A model generated the notes under the pieces. It worked only from the letters and a program-made list of their open reading frames with translations. It was not told where the DNA came from and searched no databases. Positions 13,939 through 14,704 of a stretch of DNA of 14,704 bases are shown piece after piece. The DNA is from an uncultured Solobacterium sp. (GTDB taxonomy: Bacteria; Bacillota_I; Bacilli_A; Erysipelotrichales; Erysipelotrichaceae), in the NCBI GenBank assembly GCA_905235315.1, contig CAJOLG010000022.1, forward strand, positions 1 to 14,704, written 5' to 3'. The position numbers were made by a program, and so were the translations under genes. The first letter of the stretch is position 1; each line of letters opens with the position of its first letter.

Positions 13939-14704
13939 ATGATCACTAAGTATGAGAATTTCAGACAGATAATCGAGGAAGGTGCGCGCCGATACGGCAG
14001 CCGCACTGCGCTTCGCACGGCCGGAACAGACGGCTCCTTTTCGGATATTTCCTACCGCGAGCTCGCTGACAAGGTTCTGGCCCGCGCAGAATTCCTTGCG
14101 GATCAGCCATGGCATACCGCCGGGCTTTACGGACCTGCCTCCGATGCGTGGATCATTGATCTTTTCGCCGCCCCGATTGCCGGCAAGCGTACGGTACTGC
14201 TTGACCCTACCCAGAGCGCGGAAACGGTGCAGGAGCTGATCCGGGAATACGGCATCGAAGCGGTTCTTCCGGAGAATCCGGGCTTCTCTGCGGACGCTTC
14301 TGAAAGCGGGGAGCCGGAATACCCGGGCTGCCTACTGGTATTTACAAGCGGGACAAGTGCTTCCAATAAAGCCGTTGTGCTGAGTCAGAAGGCGCTGACC
14401 TACTCGGCCTGGAACGGGCAGTCGATGCTGGCGTGCGGGCCCGGGGATACGATCGTCTCGATGCTGCCGCTGAGCCACGTGTTCGGCCTTGTGTGCACGG
14501 TTCTCTGGCCTCTGAGTTTCGGGGCATGCGTCGGAATCGGGCGCGGAATGCGGTATTATGCCGAAGATCCGAACGTCTACCGCACAACGATTCTTGTGAC
14601 CGTACCCACATTGCTTTCCTATCTGCTTGCCGGAGATGCCATCAACGAAGAATGCCATACGGTTCTCATCGGTGCTGCACCGTGCAGTGAACGTGTGCTG
14701 AATA
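13939..14704 (+). CDS. AMP-forming acyl-adenylate ligase (ANL superfamily), 5' part
   Basis: An open frame starts at ATG 13939 and runs without a stop off the window end, giving 255 visible residues. It belongs to the acyl-CoA synthetase/NRPS-adenylation (ANL) superfamily, which activates a carboxylate as acyl-AMP. Evidence is the phosphate-binding A3 core LLVFTSGTSASNKAVVLS (132-149), the A4-like block MLPLSHVFGL (175-184), and VLIGAAPCSERVL (242-254), matching the GGAP-type segment. The A3 loop has S-A-S-N-K where T-G-x-P-K is usual. The region before A3 (about 130 residues) is shorter than in most acetyl- or fatty-acyl-CoA synthetases. The start is supported by continuous similarity-like features and an extended -10 just upstream, but there is no Shine-Dalgarno. 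Substrate and C-terminal domain cannot be judged. Confidence 0.82.
   Translation, partial: MITKYENFRQIIEEGARRYGSRTALRTAGTDGSFSDISYRELADKVLARAEFLADQPWHTAGLYGPASDAWIIDLFAAPIAGKRTVLLDPTQSAETVQELIREYGIEAVLPENPGFSADASESGEPEYPGCLLVFTSGTSASNKAVVLSQKALTYSAWNGQSMLACGPGDTIVSMLPLSHVFGLVCTVLWPLSFGACVGIGRGMRYYAEDPNVYRTTILVTVPTLLSYLLAGDAINEECHTVLIGAAPCSERVLN

Overview
This window is chromosomal core-type DNA from a fermentative, butyrate-producing Bacillota (Firmicutes), plausibly an Erysipelotrichia- or Clostridia-like anaerobe. The grounds are a butyryl-CoA dehydrogenase/Etf cluster, a thiolase, the phosphotransbutyrylase-butyrate kinase pair, strong GGAGG ribosome binding sites on many genes and roughly balanced base composition. 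No IS element, phage gene, CRISPR array, rRNA or tRNA is visible. The organism assignment is inference from gene content only.

Left region (1-6430), butyrate metabolism: bcd-etfB-etfA read rightward. thl, buk and ptb read leftward as a ptb-buk-thl operon. The two units converge on back-to-back terminators (3099-3178). Together they encode acetoacetyl-CoA formation (thiolase), crotonyl-CoA reduction to butyryl-CoA with the electron-transfer flavoprotein, and conversion of butyryl-CoA to butyrate with ATP gain. The two middle enzymes (3-hydroxybutyryl-CoA dehydrogenase, crotonase) are not in the window. The divergent ptb/coaD spacer (6431-6552) holds an 18-bp near-palindrome that closely resembles a Rex (NADH/NAD+ sensing repressor) operator, flanked by two identical 9-bp direct repeats 31 bp apart.

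Middle region (6553-11455), rightward: coaD; a membrane-bound O-acyltransferase (MBOAT) overlapping a membrane-anchored SGNH-type protein, which looks like a two-gene extracytoplasmic acyl-transfer cassette; then a flavin reductase-like protein overlapping a diacylglycerol-kinase-family lipid kinase by ATGA.

Right region (11456-14704), rightward: a solitary purC with a good terminator; an amino-acid (cystine-type) ABC permease plus ATPase without a substrate-binding protein; and the 5' part of an AMP-forming acyl-adenylate ligase that runs off the window end. Two genes (MBOAT and the ligase) have a -10-like hexamer 6-8 bases before the ATG and no convincing Shine-Dalgarno, suggesting leaderless transcripts. 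No spacer between genes exceeds about 130 bases.
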